From positions 3,782,001-3,846,000 of the forward strand of contig NZ_OZ245041.1 in NCBI RefSeq assembly GCF_965224175.1: 64,000 nt of DNA, given 5' to 3'. This document shows, piece by piece, positions 16,186 to 25,609 of this stretch. The number at the start of each line of letters is the position of its first letter. Within the stretch, counting starts at the first letter, position 1. Below the pieces are notes generated by a model, which was not told where the DNA came from, did no database searches, and worked only from the letters and a program-made list of their open reading frames with translations. This DNA is from Kordia sp965224175 (GTDB taxonomy: Bacteria; Bacteroidota; Bacteroidia; Flavobacteriales; Flavobacteriaceae). The position numbers and the translations under genes are program-made.

Positions 16186-19041
16186 ATGAAACCTAAAATA
16201 TTACTTTCCGTATTCCTTCTTTTTTTAGTACAATTTAGCTTTGCGCAGCACAATCCAACTTCAGCTACACAAGTGCAAGATGCTTTAAAAGAAAAAGCAA
16301 AACTCACAGAAAACTCTACTGTAAAAAATATCGAATTTACCAACATCGGACCAACGATTATGAGTGGTCGTGTGGTCGATTTAGATGTAAATCCGAACAA
16401 TCCTACCGAATTTTACGTTGCATATGCTTCAGGAGGTTTGTGGTATACCAACAATAACGGAACTACGTTTGAACCTGTATTAGACAGTTCGCCGACACAA
16501 AATATTGGTGATATTGCTGTCGATTGGAATTCTCAAACAATTTGGGTTGGAACAGGAGAAAATAATTCTTCACGTTCATCGTATGCTGGAATTGGAATCC
16601 TAAAAAGTACTGACAAGGGAAAGAGTTGGAACAATATGGGATTACTCGATTCACATCATATCAGTCGAATTTTAATCAATCCAAATAATGGAAATGAAGT
16701 TGTAATAGCTGTACTAGGACATTTATATTCGCCAAATGCAGAACGTGGAATTTTCAGAACCACTGATGGCGGACAAACTTGGAACAAAACATTATTCATA
16801 AATAACGATACAGGAATTGTAGATTTAGCAGTTTCGCCGAACAACTTCAATATACAATACGCTTCTTCATGGGAACGTGATCGTAAAGCATGGAATTTTA
16901 TTGGAAATGGAATCAATTCAGCGATTTATAAAAGTACAGATGCAGGACAAACTTGGAAAAAAGTAAGTGAAAAAACTGGTTTCCCTGAAGGAGATGGCGT
17001 AGGAAGAATTGGATTGGCTGTTTACGATGATACAACAGTTTATGCATTTCATGATAGTCAATTTAGACGAGAAAAAAAGGAAAAAAAGAAAAGTGATTCC
17101 AAAGCATTAACGAAAGATGATTTCAAAACAATGTCTTCGTCTAAATTTTTAAGCTTAACAGACAAAGAGTTAAATACGTATTTAAAAACGAATGGTTTTC
17201 AAGAAAAGTACAGAGCTGAAAATGTAAAACAATTGGTGCGTGCAGGAACGATCAAACCGATTGATTTGTCAAAATATCTCGAAAATGCAAATTCACTTTT
17301 ATTTGATACGCCAGTAATTGGCGCGCAAATTTTTAAAACTACTGATGGTGGAAAATCATGGAAAAAAACTCATGACGATTATCTAGACGATGTAGTGTAC
17401 TCTTATGGATATTACTTCGGAATGATTCGCGTAAGTCCAAAAAATCAAAACCAAATATACATTGCAGGTGTACCAATCTTACGTTCGAAAGATGGTGGAA
17501 AAACTTTTAAATCGATCAACGGACAAAATCAACACGTTGATCATCATTCACTTTGGGTAAATCCAAACAATCCAAATCACTTAATTAACGGAAATGATGG
17601 TGGCGTGAATATTTCATATGATAATGGAGACAATTGGATCAAATGTAATACACCAGCAGTCGGGCAATTCTATGCTATTTATGCAGATGAACAAACACCA
17701 TATAAAGTATATGGAGGATTGCAGGATAATGGTGTTTGGGTTGGTCCAAATAACTACAAAGCTTCTGTAAAATGGCATGAAGAAGGCGAGTATCCATACA
17801 AGAGAATTATGGGTGGAGACGGAATGCAAGTACAAGTAGACAAACGAAATACAAACATTGTCTATACAGGATATCAGTTTGGAAACTACTTTAGAATCAA
17901 TCGTGAAACAGGTTCACAACAATACATTCAACCAAAACATGAGTTAGGAGAATCTCCATACAGGTTCAATTGGCAAACACCGATTCATCTGTCGGTTCAC
18001 AATCAAGATATCTTATACTTAGGAGGAAATAAGTTGCATAGATCACTCAATAAAGGTGACGATTGGGAAACGATTTCAGATGATTTAACACAAGGTGGAA
18101 AAAAAGGAAATGTTGCTTATGGAACGTTGACAAGTATTTCTGAATCGCCTTTCCAATTCGGATTGATCTACGTAGGTAGTGATGACGGATTGATTCATAT
18201 AACCAAAAACGGTGGCGGTGACTGGCAGAAAATCTCTAATAATCTTCCAAAAGATTTATGGGTTTCACGTGTAATTGCTTCTGCGCACAAAAAAGAACGT
18301 GTATATGCAACACTAAACGGATATCGTTGGGACGATTTTGCAAGTTATGTTTACATGTCTGATGATTACGGACAAACGTGGAAAAACATTGCCAACGGAA
18401 TTCCAGATTCACCAGTAAACGTGATCAAAGAAGATCCTGCAAATGAAAATATATTGTATGCTGGAACAGATAATGGTGCGTATGCTTCGCTAGACATGGG
18501 AAAAACTTGGCAACCATTTCACAAAGGCTTACCAAATGTGGCAGTACATGATATTGTAGTGCAAAAACAAGCAAAAGACTTACTTCTTGGAACACACGGA
18601 CGTTCTATTTATAAAGCAAATATTGCGGTTTTACAAGAGACTGATGCAGCCGTTGCAGCAAAAGATGTACATGTATTCGCGACTAAAAATATACGTTATC
18701 GTTCATTTTGGGGATCAACTTGGAGTAAATGGTTAAAACCAAATGTGCCAGAAAAAAACATCTACTTTCATACTAAGAAAAGCGGAAAATTTACTGTAAA
18801 AGTAACTGCGGCAAATGATGTCGTTATGAATGAAAATTCAATAGAAGCTGATGCAGGATTTAATACTTGGAATTACGATTTGAGCGTGACTGAAAAAGGG
18901 CGCAAGAAATATTTAAAAAAGGAAGAAGATGCAAGCATTCCAAAAAAGAAAAATGGAGCCTATTATTTACCGAAAGGAACGTATACCATTGAAATTTCTG
19001 GAAATGGCGGAAAAGCGTCAACAAGCTTAGTGATTGAATAA
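16186..19041 (+). CDS. Exported sortilin/BNR-repeat propeller protein
   Basis: A 951 aa exported protein with signal peptide 1-21 (ends FSFAQ). The body is a large beta-propeller with many BNR/Asp-box repeats: STDKGKSWNNMG, TTDGGQTWNKT, STDAGQTWKKV, TTDGGKSWKK, SKDGGKTFKS, SDDYGQTWKN, SLDMGKTWQP. This is the VPS10/sortilin-like 'glycosyl hydrolase' family common in Bacteroidota; enzymatic activity is not established for it. A Lys-rich insert lies near 290-310 (RREKKEKKKSDSK). The C-terminal ~120 residues form a beta-sandwich-like end without a T9SS tail. It is monocistronic. Confidence 0.85.
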   Translation: MKPKILLSVFLLFLVQFSFAQHNPTSATQVQDALKEKAKLTENSTVKNIEFTNIGPTIMSGRVVDLDVNPNNPTEFYVAYASGGLWYTNNNGTTFEPVLDSSPTQNIGDIAVDWNSQTIWVGTGENNSSRSSYAGIGILKSTDKGKSWNNMGLLDSHHISRILINPNNGNEVVIAVLGHLYSPNAERGIFRTTDGGQTWNKTLFINNDTGIVDLAVSPNNFNIQYASSWERDRKAWNFIGNGINSAIYKSTDAGQTWKKVSEKTGFPEGDGVGRIGLAVYDDTTVYAFHDSQFRREKKEKKKSDSKALTKDDFKTMSSSKFLSLTDKELNTYLKTNGFQEKYRAENVKQLVRAGTIKPIDLSKYLENANSLLFDTPVIGAQIFKTTDGGKSWKKTHDDYLDDVVYSYGYYFGMIRVSPKNQNQIYIAGVPILRSKDGGKTFKSINGQNQHVDHHSLWVNPNNPNHLINGNDGGVNISYDNGDNWIKCNTPAVGQFYAIYADEQTPYKVYGGLQDNGVWVGPNNYKASVKWHEEGEYPYKRIMGGDGMQVQVDKRNTNIVYTGYQFGNYFRINRETGSQQYIQPKHELGESPYRFNWQTPIHLSVHNQDILYLGGNKLHRSLNKGDDWETISDDLTQGGKKGNVAYGTLTSISESPFQFGLIYVGSDDGLIHITKNGGGDWQKISNNLPKDLWVSRVIASAHKKERVYATLNGYRWDDFASYVYMSDDYGQTWKNIANGIPDSPVNVIKEDPANENILYAGTDNGAYASLDMGKTWQPFHKGLPNVAVHDIVVQKQAKDLLLGTHGRSIYKANIAVLQETDAAVAAKDVHVFATKNIRYRSFWGSTWSKWLKPNVPEKNIYFHTKKSGKFTVKVTAANDVVMNENSIEADAGFNTWNYDLSVTEKGRKKYLKKEEDASIPKKKNGAYYLPKGTYTIEISGNGGKASTSLVIE

Positions 19042-19238
19042 ATTCTAATATAACGTGATTCGACGTAAAAATTATTAATATAAAATATAAGGTGTTAAAT
19101 ATTAGCTGTTTGTAATTTTATTGTAATGGTTTTGAAAGTCAAAATGAGATTCTGAAACATTATATCAAACCTCTTTAGATTTGAATTTATAAGAGATAGA
19201 CGATTTAAAATAATAATTAACCCTAAAAATAAGTGTGC

Positions 19239-20183
19239 ATGAAAAATTGGATGTCAAATTTATCAAACTCCAAAAAACTAATAAACATTAACATTCCAGG
19301 AACACATGACAGTGGAACGCATGGCACTGTAGTTCCGTTTGCTAAAACGCAAAGCTGGTCAGTAGAAAGACAATTAAATAATGGAATACGATTTTTAGAT
19401 ATTAGGCTTTCTAAAAGTGCGAAAATACCAGGAGTATCTGAGTTTTTACTTGCGAATATATTTATTTTAAAACATGGCGTAGCTCCAGTAGGAGGAACTT
19501 TTGTGGATGCTGTTTTAGTCCCTGTATATGAATTCTTAAGAAAAAATCCTCAAGAAACAGTATTAATGTCAATTAAGTCAGAAGAATCCACATTCAAAAT
19601 TACTTCTGACGATATGAAAGAATTTGCAGCGTTATCTTACTTTTATGATCATAAAAAAGACATTAAAAATGTTGAATTAGGCGATGTAAGAGGTAAAATT
19701 GTTCTTTTGAATAGAGTTACTGATGATCATGGATATGCTTGGGCTAACTTTAAAAAGCAAGATGTTTATGAATTAGAAATGAAGCATTACGAGCAAATAA
19801 TTGTGCCAGAAGTGAAAGAACGTACGCAACGAGTTTGTATGCCTTTTACAGACATATGTTATGAGCAAGTAATCATTATTGGAGTGAAAGAACGAACGAA
19901 GCGAATGCCTTGTGGATGGGATTATGCTAAGAAGACTGAAAACATTTCTAAATTTCTTAAAGACAATAAAGATAATGTAGAGAATAAGTTAAATATTAAC
20001 TTTCTAACTGCTTCAAGTTCTGATTTTGTAAATTATTTTGCCTTCACTAATGGTGTAGAGATGAATGCAATAATTCAAAATGAATTTATAGCAAAAAAGA
20101 ACTGGTATGCAAACGGAATGGTATTTCCGATGGACTTTCCAACACCTGAAGCAATTGAAAAAATTGTTTCATCGAATTTTTAA
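19239..20183 (+). CDS. Phosphatidylinositol-specific phospholipase C-like protein
   Basis: A 314 aa PLC-like phosphodiesterase from the ATG at 19239; a GTG two codons upstream is also in frame. His23 (PGTHDSGTHG) and His79 (LKHGVAPVGG) match the two catalytic His of bacterial PI-PLC, and Arg/Asp in GIRFLDIRL fit the inositol site. The bacterial fold has no Ca2+ site. There is no N-terminal signal peptide, which is odd because most bacterial PI-PLCs are secreted. A hairpin terminator follows at 20209-20264. The likely reaction is cleavage of phosphatidylinositol or a related lipid, but the in vivo substrate is unknown. Confidence 0.85.
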   Translation: MKNWMSNLSNSKKLININIPGTHDSGTHGTVVPFAKTQSWSVERQLNNGIRFLDIRLSKSAKIPGVSEFLLANIFILKHGVAPVGGTFVDAVLVPVYEFLRKNPQETVLMSIKSEESTFKITSDDMKEFAALSYFYDHKKDIKNVELGDVRGKIVLLNRVTDDHGYAWANFKKQDVYELEMKHYEQIIVPEVKERTQRVCMPFTDICYEQVIIIGVKERTKRMPCGWDYAKKTENISKFLKDNKDNVENKLNINFLTASSSDFVNYFAFTNGVEMNAIIQNEFIAKKNWYANGMVFPMDFPTPEAIEKIVSSNF

Positions 20184-20208
20184 TAAAATATTTATTTTAA
20201 AATATAGA

Positions 20209-20264
20209 CGTACACTTCACATTCAAATTGAGCTGAGTCGAAATGTGAGGTGTACGTTTTTTTT
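20209..20264 (+). terminator. Intrinsic terminator built from a dispersed repeat
   Basis: Arms ACGTACACTTCACATT and AATGTGAGGTGTACGT pair with one or two mismatches, followed by eight T. The loop side, gagctgagtcgaaatgtga, matches (on the other strand) a repeat near 40178-40212. Confidence 0.75.
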
Positions 20265-20276
20265 CATTTTTAAAAC

Positions 20277-20966
20277 ATGAAAAAACAAAAACTCTATTTC
20301 CTTTCAGGAACGATGTGTACAAAGCAATTGTGGGAATTTGTTATTGCAGATTTGACACAGTTTGAATGTATTTTTATAGATACAACTTCAGCAACTTCTT
20401 TTAACGAAATAGATGCTTTATTAGAGGAAACTCTAGAAGAAAATGCTTATGTCGTTGCTTTTTCCATGGGCGCGTATGTAGCAATGCATTTTGCAATTTC
20501 TCATCCAAAACGAATTGAAAAAATGATCATTATTGCCGCTTCTGCGGATGGTTTGAATGCGCAAGAATTACAACTACGAAAAAGCACTATTGACTTTCTA
20601 GAGCAACACAATTACAAAGGAATTTCTACAGCAAGAGCACTGCAATTTCTACATCCGCGAAACCATCAAAATAAAGAATTGATCCAAGTCATAAAAGACA
20701 TGGATGCAACTTTGGGAAAAGAAGTACTAATTCGTCAGCTCAAAGCGACTTCACAACGTGTGAATTTAACTGAAAAATTAAAACACATTCACACGAAAGT
20801 TCATGTCATTGCTGCAAAAGAAGATGCTTTGGTTCATATTGAAAAAATAAAGCAAACACAACAACATTTTCCCAAAGCAACGATAAGTATTTTAAAAAAC
20901 TGCGGACATATGAGTCCGTTGGAAATGCCTGATTTGGTGAGAGCAACGATTGTTCGGTTTTTTTGA
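20277..20966 (+). CDS. Alpha/beta-fold hydrolase
   Basis: A 229 aa small hydrolase. The nucleophile elbow is AFSMGAYVA with Ser63, where the first Gly of GxSxG is Ala; candidate Asp near 183 (AAKEDALVH) and His near 210 (NCGHMSPLEMP) complete a triad. The N-terminus lacks the usual HG motif and has FLSGTMCTKQLW instead, as in YqjL/MenH-like small hydrolases. No signal peptide. It starts 13 bp after the upstream terminator, so it probably has its own promoter inside or near that region. Substrate unknown. Confidence 0.8.
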   Translation: MKKQKLYFLSGTMCTKQLWEFVIADLTQFECIFIDTTSATSFNEIDALLEETLEENAYVVAFSMGAYVAMHFAISHPKRIEKMIIIAASADGLNAQELQLRKSTIDFLEQHNYKGISTARALQFLHPRNHQNKELIQVIKDMDATLGKEVLIRQLKATSQRVNLTEKLKHIHTKVHVIAAKEDALVHIEKIKQTQQHFPKATISILKNCGHMSPLEMPDLVRATIVRFF

Positions 20967-21093
20967 ATTAGATTCCTTTAGAGCATTTGACGACTCGATA
21001 AAAAACAGTACATTTTAAATATGGAAATACAATTAAGATTCTACCTTTTTATCCAATCGCCAACATCTTTACAATAGAAAAATACAAAGTAAT

Positions 21094-21804
21094 TTACTCT
21101 TTCAAAATCGCCAATACATATTCCTTATAACTTGCGCCAATAGGAACTTCTACATTGTTCAATTCAATATCATGTGGTGTAAATGCAGTCACTTTTTTAC
21201 TATTAATCAAATACGATCGATGTATGCGTAAAAATGCATGCTTGGCAAGTTCAGCTTCTAAATCACTAATTTTTTGCTTGGAAACAATACTTTTTGAACT
21301 CGTGTGAATCTTTACGTAATCTTTTAGACTTTCTATATAAACAATATCACAAACCGAAACTTTATGATATTTTGTGCCAGATTTTATTTGAATTAAAACT
21401 TCCTCTGTCTTTGGTGAAGAAGCACTAGCAACAGACACTTGCGTAGGTTTTATATCTCTATAAAAACGTTCTACAGCTCTAAAAAAACGATCAAACGTGA
21501 TAGGTTTCAATAAATAATCAGCAACATCTAAATCGTAGCTTTCTAATGCATATTCTCTGTATGCAGTCGTGAAAATTGTTTTTGGTGGATTACGCAACGA
21601 CTTTAGAAAATCGATTCCTGTCATCGTTGGCATCTTAATATCTAAAAACAACAAGTCAATTTCTTGTGTATTCAATATTTCCAAAGCTTTCATAGCATTG
21701 TTACACGTAGCCACAACTTCAAAAGAAGCAATCTTTGAAATGTGATTTTCGAGCAATTTAATTGCCAACGGTTCATCGTCTACTAACAAGCACTTAACTT
21801 TCAT
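21094..21804 (-). CDS. LytTR-type response regulator
   Basis: A 236 aa response regulator: receiver domain 1-120 with acidic pocket D9/D10, phospho-acceptor D55 (LLFLDIKMP) and Lys near 106 (LLKPITFD); LytTR DNA-binding domain about 140-236 (VYIESLKDYVKIHT, FLRIHRSYLIN). It overlaps the upstream kinase gene by 11 bases, so the two are one operon and a cognate pair. LytTR proteins bind pairs of 9-bp direct repeats about 21 bp apart; such a pair lies upstream of the divergent TonB receptor gene (22994-23026), its likely target. Confidence 0.92.
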   Translation of the reverse strand: MKVKCLLVDDEPLAIKLLENHISKIASFEVVATCNNAMKALEILNTQEIDLLFLDIKMPTMTGIDFLKSLRNPPKTIFTTAYREYALESYDLDVADYLLKPITFDRFFRAVERFYRDIKPTQVSVASASSPKTEEVLIQIKSGTKYHKVSVCDIVYIESLKDYVKIHTSSKSIVSKQKISDLEAELAKHAFLRIHRSYLINSKKVTAFTPHDIELNNVEVPIGASYKEYVLAILKE

Positions 21805-22867
21805 GATGTTGCGTATTTAAAGTGATGGAAATTTCAAAAGAATCTTCTTTTTGATCAATTGTAATCGTATGCATATTTGGATACAATAATGCCAATTGCT
21901 TGTGGATGTTTTCTAAACCTATAGCTTCTCTAGAATCTTCGGAAGCTTGCTTAACAACTGTATTAAAAACAGTAAAGGAAACAATAGCTTCTTGTTGTGA
22001 AAGGTTGATAGTAATTTCTGGACTTCCAGCATCTTCGCCTGCGCCGTGTTTAAAAGCATTTTCGACAATAGATAATAAAATCAACGGTGCAATTTTTGTA
22101 TCTGCTGCTACATTATGTGTAAAGGAAACTTTCAAACGTTCGTCATACCGCAAACGCTCCAGCGAAATATAATTTTCTAGCAGTGTAATTTCTCCCGACA
22201 AGGGCACATATTTTTGATCGCAACGATATAAGACATAATCTAAGATTTCAGACAATTTTCCAATAGATTCCGAAGTTTTTGGCGAGTTTATAATAGACAA
22301 CGAATAAATATTATTCAAAGTATTGAATAAAAAATGGGGATTCAATTGTGCTTTCAACATCTTTAATTCGATAGCAGTTTTCTCCTTTTTCAAGGATTGT
22401 TCCTCTATTCGTTCTAAAGAAAGCCTCAGCAATAAAAAGAAAAATGCAATTGAATAAATGGTAAAAAAGTAACCACGAACCAATTTCTTCCAATCGGTTA
22501 AGATTTCTAAAATAGGTTCTTGTTCAAATGGTGCGCCTCTAAACATAGGTTCTGCAACATGTACCATAAGCGTTCGTGATAATACACACATTAAATACGC
22601 ACTTATGATCGCATATAAAAAGAAAAGAAAATATTTTTTTGTGTATAAAAAATTAGGAATTAACCAATACGCTATGAAATAAGAAACAATAATTTGTGGA
22701 ATAATATGGGAAGCTCGTGCAATGGTAATTACCCATAAAGGATCGTAAGAGGCGTCAGAAAAAATTAAAAATAGATACAATACAGACCAAAAAACAACAT
22801 GCTTTAAAACACGTCTATTTTTTATATAACCAAAAATATCTTTTACAACTTGTATCATATACTTCAA
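21794..22867 (-). CDS. LytS-type sensor histidine kinase
   Basis: A 357 aa inner-membrane kinase. About four membrane helices lie in residues 20-150 (VVFWSVLYLFLIF, IIPQIIVSYFIAYWLIP, YFLFFLYAIISAYLM, GYFFTIYSIAFFFLLLRL). The His-kinase domain has the conserved LKAQLNPHFLFNTLNNIYSL with His178, and the HATPase domain shows IVENAFKHG and GIGLEN-like glycine motifs. It has no periplasmic sensor of size, so it probably senses a membrane state or a partner. Partner regulator at 21094. Confidence 0.92.
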   Translation of the reverse strand: MKYMIQVVKDIFGYIKNRRVLKHVVFWSVLYLFLIFSDASYDPLWVITIARASHIIPQIIVSYFIAYWLIPNFLYTKKYFLFFLYAIISAYLMCVLSRTLMVHVAEPMFRGAPFEQEPILEILTDWKKLVRGYFFTIYSIAFFFLLLRLSLERIEEQSLKKEKTAIELKMLKAQLNPHFLFNTLNNIYSLSIINSPKTSESIGKLSEILDYVLYRCDQKYVPLSGEITLLENYISLERLRYDERLKVSFTHNVAADTKIAPLILLSIVENAFKHGAGEDAGSPEITINLSQQEAIVSFTVFNTVVKQASEDSREAIGLENIHKQLALLYPNMHTITIDQKEDSFEISITLNTQHHES

Positions 22868-22993
22868 ATCTAATAATATTCATAAAAGTACGCATTACGC
22901 TTCTTTAAAAATTATAGATAGATGGAAATGCTAAAAAAACACCCAAACACTATCAAAAAGTAGACGAAACTTATAACAACGCTAATAAGGCAT

Positions 22994-23059
22994 GTTTGAC
23001 GACTATACGCAGGTGTTCGACTATTTATAAATATAGTGTCTGATTAAAGATCATATTTG
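22994..23059 (+). promoter_or_regulatory. LytTR-type direct repeats and promoter box of the TonB receptor gene
   Basis: GTTTGACGACTA (22994) and GTTCGACTATTT (23015) start exactly 21 bp apart and fit the LytTR half-site GTTN(A/G). CATATTTG (23052-23059), close to the -7 box TAnnTTTG, follows 25 bp later. The adjacent LytTR regulator (21094) is the likely binder; this is inference. Confidence 0.6.
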
Positions 23060-23088
23060 TTGCATCAATCAAATTAAACAGATAAAAC

Positions 23089-25440
23089 ATGAAAAAAATA
23101 GTCATCTTATTCATGCATCTAACATTTTTAATTGCACATGCACAACAAAGTAAAGACTACACAATTACAGGAAAAGTAGTTGACAAAACAACACAGCAGC
23201 CACTAGAATATGCAACGGTTACTATTTTAGACGCAACCAATAAAGTTTTAGAAGGTGGAATTACAAATGGAAAAGGAAATTTTTCTTTAGAAGTAGCACA
23301 AGGTGTATACACGATTAAAGTGGAATTCATTTCTTTTAAGTCTTATGAATCAAAAAACGTAACAGTAAACAAAGACCTCAATCTCGGAACTATTAGTCTG
23401 GAAGAAGATTTAGAAGCGCTGGGTGAAGTTGAAATTGTCGCAGAAAAATCTACGGTAGAATTGAAACTAGATAAAAAAGTATTCAATGTTGGAAAAGATT
23501 TACTAACGCAAGGAGGAACCGTGAATGATATTCTGGATAATGTACCTTCCGTAACGGTAGATGCTGGCGGCGGAATTAGCTTGCGTGGAAATGGAAATGT
23601 GCGCATTCTGATCAACGGAAAACCTTCTGCCTTGGTGGCGAATAATGGTTTGGATCAAATTCCTGCAGAAACGATTTCAAAAGTTGAGGTCATTACGAAT
23701 CCTTCGGCGAGATATGAAGCACAAGGAACAGCAGGAATCATTAATATCATTCTAAAAAAGAACAAAAAAGGCGGTTTGAGCGGTTCTGTACAACTAAGCG
23801 CAGGTGATCCACGAGACTATAGAGCCAATTTGAATCTTACATACAAAACAGATAAAGTAAACTTTTTTACGAATGTCGGATACAGAAACTCAAATTTCTT
23901 TGGCGAAGAAACAACACGTCAGGTAGTAACGAATAACGGAATTACAACAGGATTAACGCAATTTAATGATCAAGACAGAAATGACGATGCACATAATATC
24001 TTTTTTGGAGGTGATTATTATATCAATGATAAAAATACACTGACAGCAAGTTTTTATCATACGCTTTTAAATAACACGGATGAAACGCGTTTAAACTATT
24101 CGTACTTAGATGCAAACGGAGCAATTGACAGTACGATTTCACGAGTAGAAAATTATAAAGAGCCACAAAATTTCAATCGTTTGGAAATGAATTATGTGAA
24201 AACCTTCGATAAAAAAGGACAGAAGCTCGAAATGGACGTACAATATGACTTTTGGAACGATGATGAGCAAGAAAGCATTCGTCAACAAAGAACGATACCA
24301 ACAACAACCGATTTTACAACCATTCGAAGCGACGATGTAGAAAGTAGCAAAGACTTTTTATTTCAAACAAACTTTGTATCGCCATTAACAGAAACTTCAC
24401 GACTAGAAACTGGTTTTAGAGCCGAACTACGAAGAATTACAAGTGATTATATGGTACATATTGACGATCAACTCGTACCAGAATTAGACAACGAGTTAGA
24501 TTATAATGAACGTATTTACGGTGCGTATGCTCAATACGGAGATAAAATAGGGAAATTTAGTTATCTATTAGGATTGCGCGTAGAACATTCAGACATAGGT
24601 ATTGATGATGAAAAAAGTTTGTTTAATGATGATAAAGACTATACAAACCTATTTCCAACTGTGCATTTATCATATGAAATAGCCGATAGAACCGATGTAC
24701 AAGTAAGCTACAGCAGACGTATCAACAGACCAGCTTTTTGGCAACTAAATCCTTTTGGCGGATTGACAGATTTTCGAAACCTATTTGGTGGAAATCCAGA
24801 TTTAAACCCAATGTATACAAATTCGTTTGAAGCAGCTTTTCTAAAACGTTGGGGAAAATTTTCAATCAATCCTTCGGTATATTATCAACACACAACCGAC
24901 TTTTTCAACTTTGTAACCAATCAAACAGCGGATGGAAACTTCGTCACATTTCCTGTAAACTTAGATACGGAAGATCGTATAGGTTTAGAAGTGTCAGCAA
25001 CATACAATCCTTTCAAATGGTGGCGAATTTCAAGTGAATTCAATTTCTTTCAATATGATCAAAAAGGAAGTTTTGAAGGACAAAATTTTGATACTAAAGA
25101 TGATACATGGTTTACACGAATCAATTCGAGAATGCGCTTCAAAAAAGGATTGTCTATGCAAACCAGTTTTAATTACACAGGAAGAAACCAAAATGGACAA
25201 ACATTGCAAAAGGCACAATACTTTGCCGATTTCGCAATTAGTAAAGACATCTTTAACGATAAAGGAGCTATTACGCTAAATGTTAGAAATATATTCGATT
25301 CAAGAATTCAAGATCGAGTAGTAACAGGAGAAAATTTCCGCTTAGCATCTGAAAGAAAATCCATTGGAAGAAGAATTTCAGTAACCTTTGTCTACAGATT
25401 CAATCGTAAAAAAGGACAACGCGATCGCCTTCCTGATTAA
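23089..25440 (+). CDS. TonB-dependent receptor, outer-membrane beta-barrel family
   Basis: A 783 aa outer-membrane protein. Signal peptide 1-18 (LIAHAQ); a CarboxypepD_reg-like beta-sandwich about 24-110 (ITGKVVDKTTQQPLEYATVTI); a plug domain about 125-225 (NDILDNVPSVTVDAGGGISLRG, then VEVITNPSARYEAQGTAGIINI); and a barrel to the C-terminus, which ends KGQRDRLPD rather than in a classic aromatic residue. There is no SusD partner, so this is the 'outer membrane beta-barrel' type rather than a glycan PUL receptor. The ligand is unknown. It is divergent from, and probably controlled by, the LytS/LytTR pair. Confidence 0.9.
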   Translation: MKKIVILFMHLTFLIAHAQQSKDYTITGKVVDKTTQQPLEYATVTILDATNKVLEGGITNGKGNFSLEVAQGVYTIKVEFISFKSYESKNVTVNKDLNLGTISLEEDLEALGEVEIVAEKSTVELKLDKKVFNVGKDLLTQGGTVNDILDNVPSVTVDAGGGISLRGNGNVRILINGKPSALVANNGLDQIPAETISKVEVITNPSARYEAQGTAGIINIILKKNKKGGLSGSVQLSAGDPRDYRANLNLTYKTDKVNFFTNVGYRNSNFFGEETTRQVVTNNGITTGLTQFNDQDRNDDAHNIFFGGDYYINDKNTLTASFYHTLLNNTDETRLNYSYLDANGAIDSTISRVENYKEPQNFNRLEMNYVKTFDKKGQKLEMDVQYDFWNDDEQESIRQQRTIPTTTDFTTIRSDDVESSKDFLFQTNFVSPLTETSRLETGFRAELRRITSDYMVHIDDQLVPELDNELDYNERIYGAYAQYGDKIGKFSYLLGLRVEHSDIGIDDEKSLFNDDKDYTNLFPTVHLSYEIADRTDVQVSYSRRINRPAFWQLNPFGGLTDFRNLFGGNPDLNPMYTNSFEAAFLKRWGKFSINPSVYYQHTTDFFNFVTNQTADGNFVTFPVNLDTEDRIGLEVSATYNPFKWWRISSEFNFFQYDQKGSFEGQNFDTKDDTWFTRINSRMRFKKGLSMQTSFNYTGRNQNGQTLQKAQYFADFAISKDIFNDKGAITLNVRNIFDSRIQDRVVTGENFRLASERKSIGRRISVTFVYRFNRKKGQRDRLPD

Positions 25441-25609
25441 CTAAAACGTCTTATCGAGTGATTTTTCGAAATAAAATGAAGAAAAATTGTATCGAGATGT
25501 ATTTTGAAACAATCAGTTTTTCATTTGAATTCGTATAATTTGAGTTGTATCTTTATTGAGATGCTTCAGGATTTTTAAAAGATAAATAATCCTCTATAAT
25601 ATTTGAACA

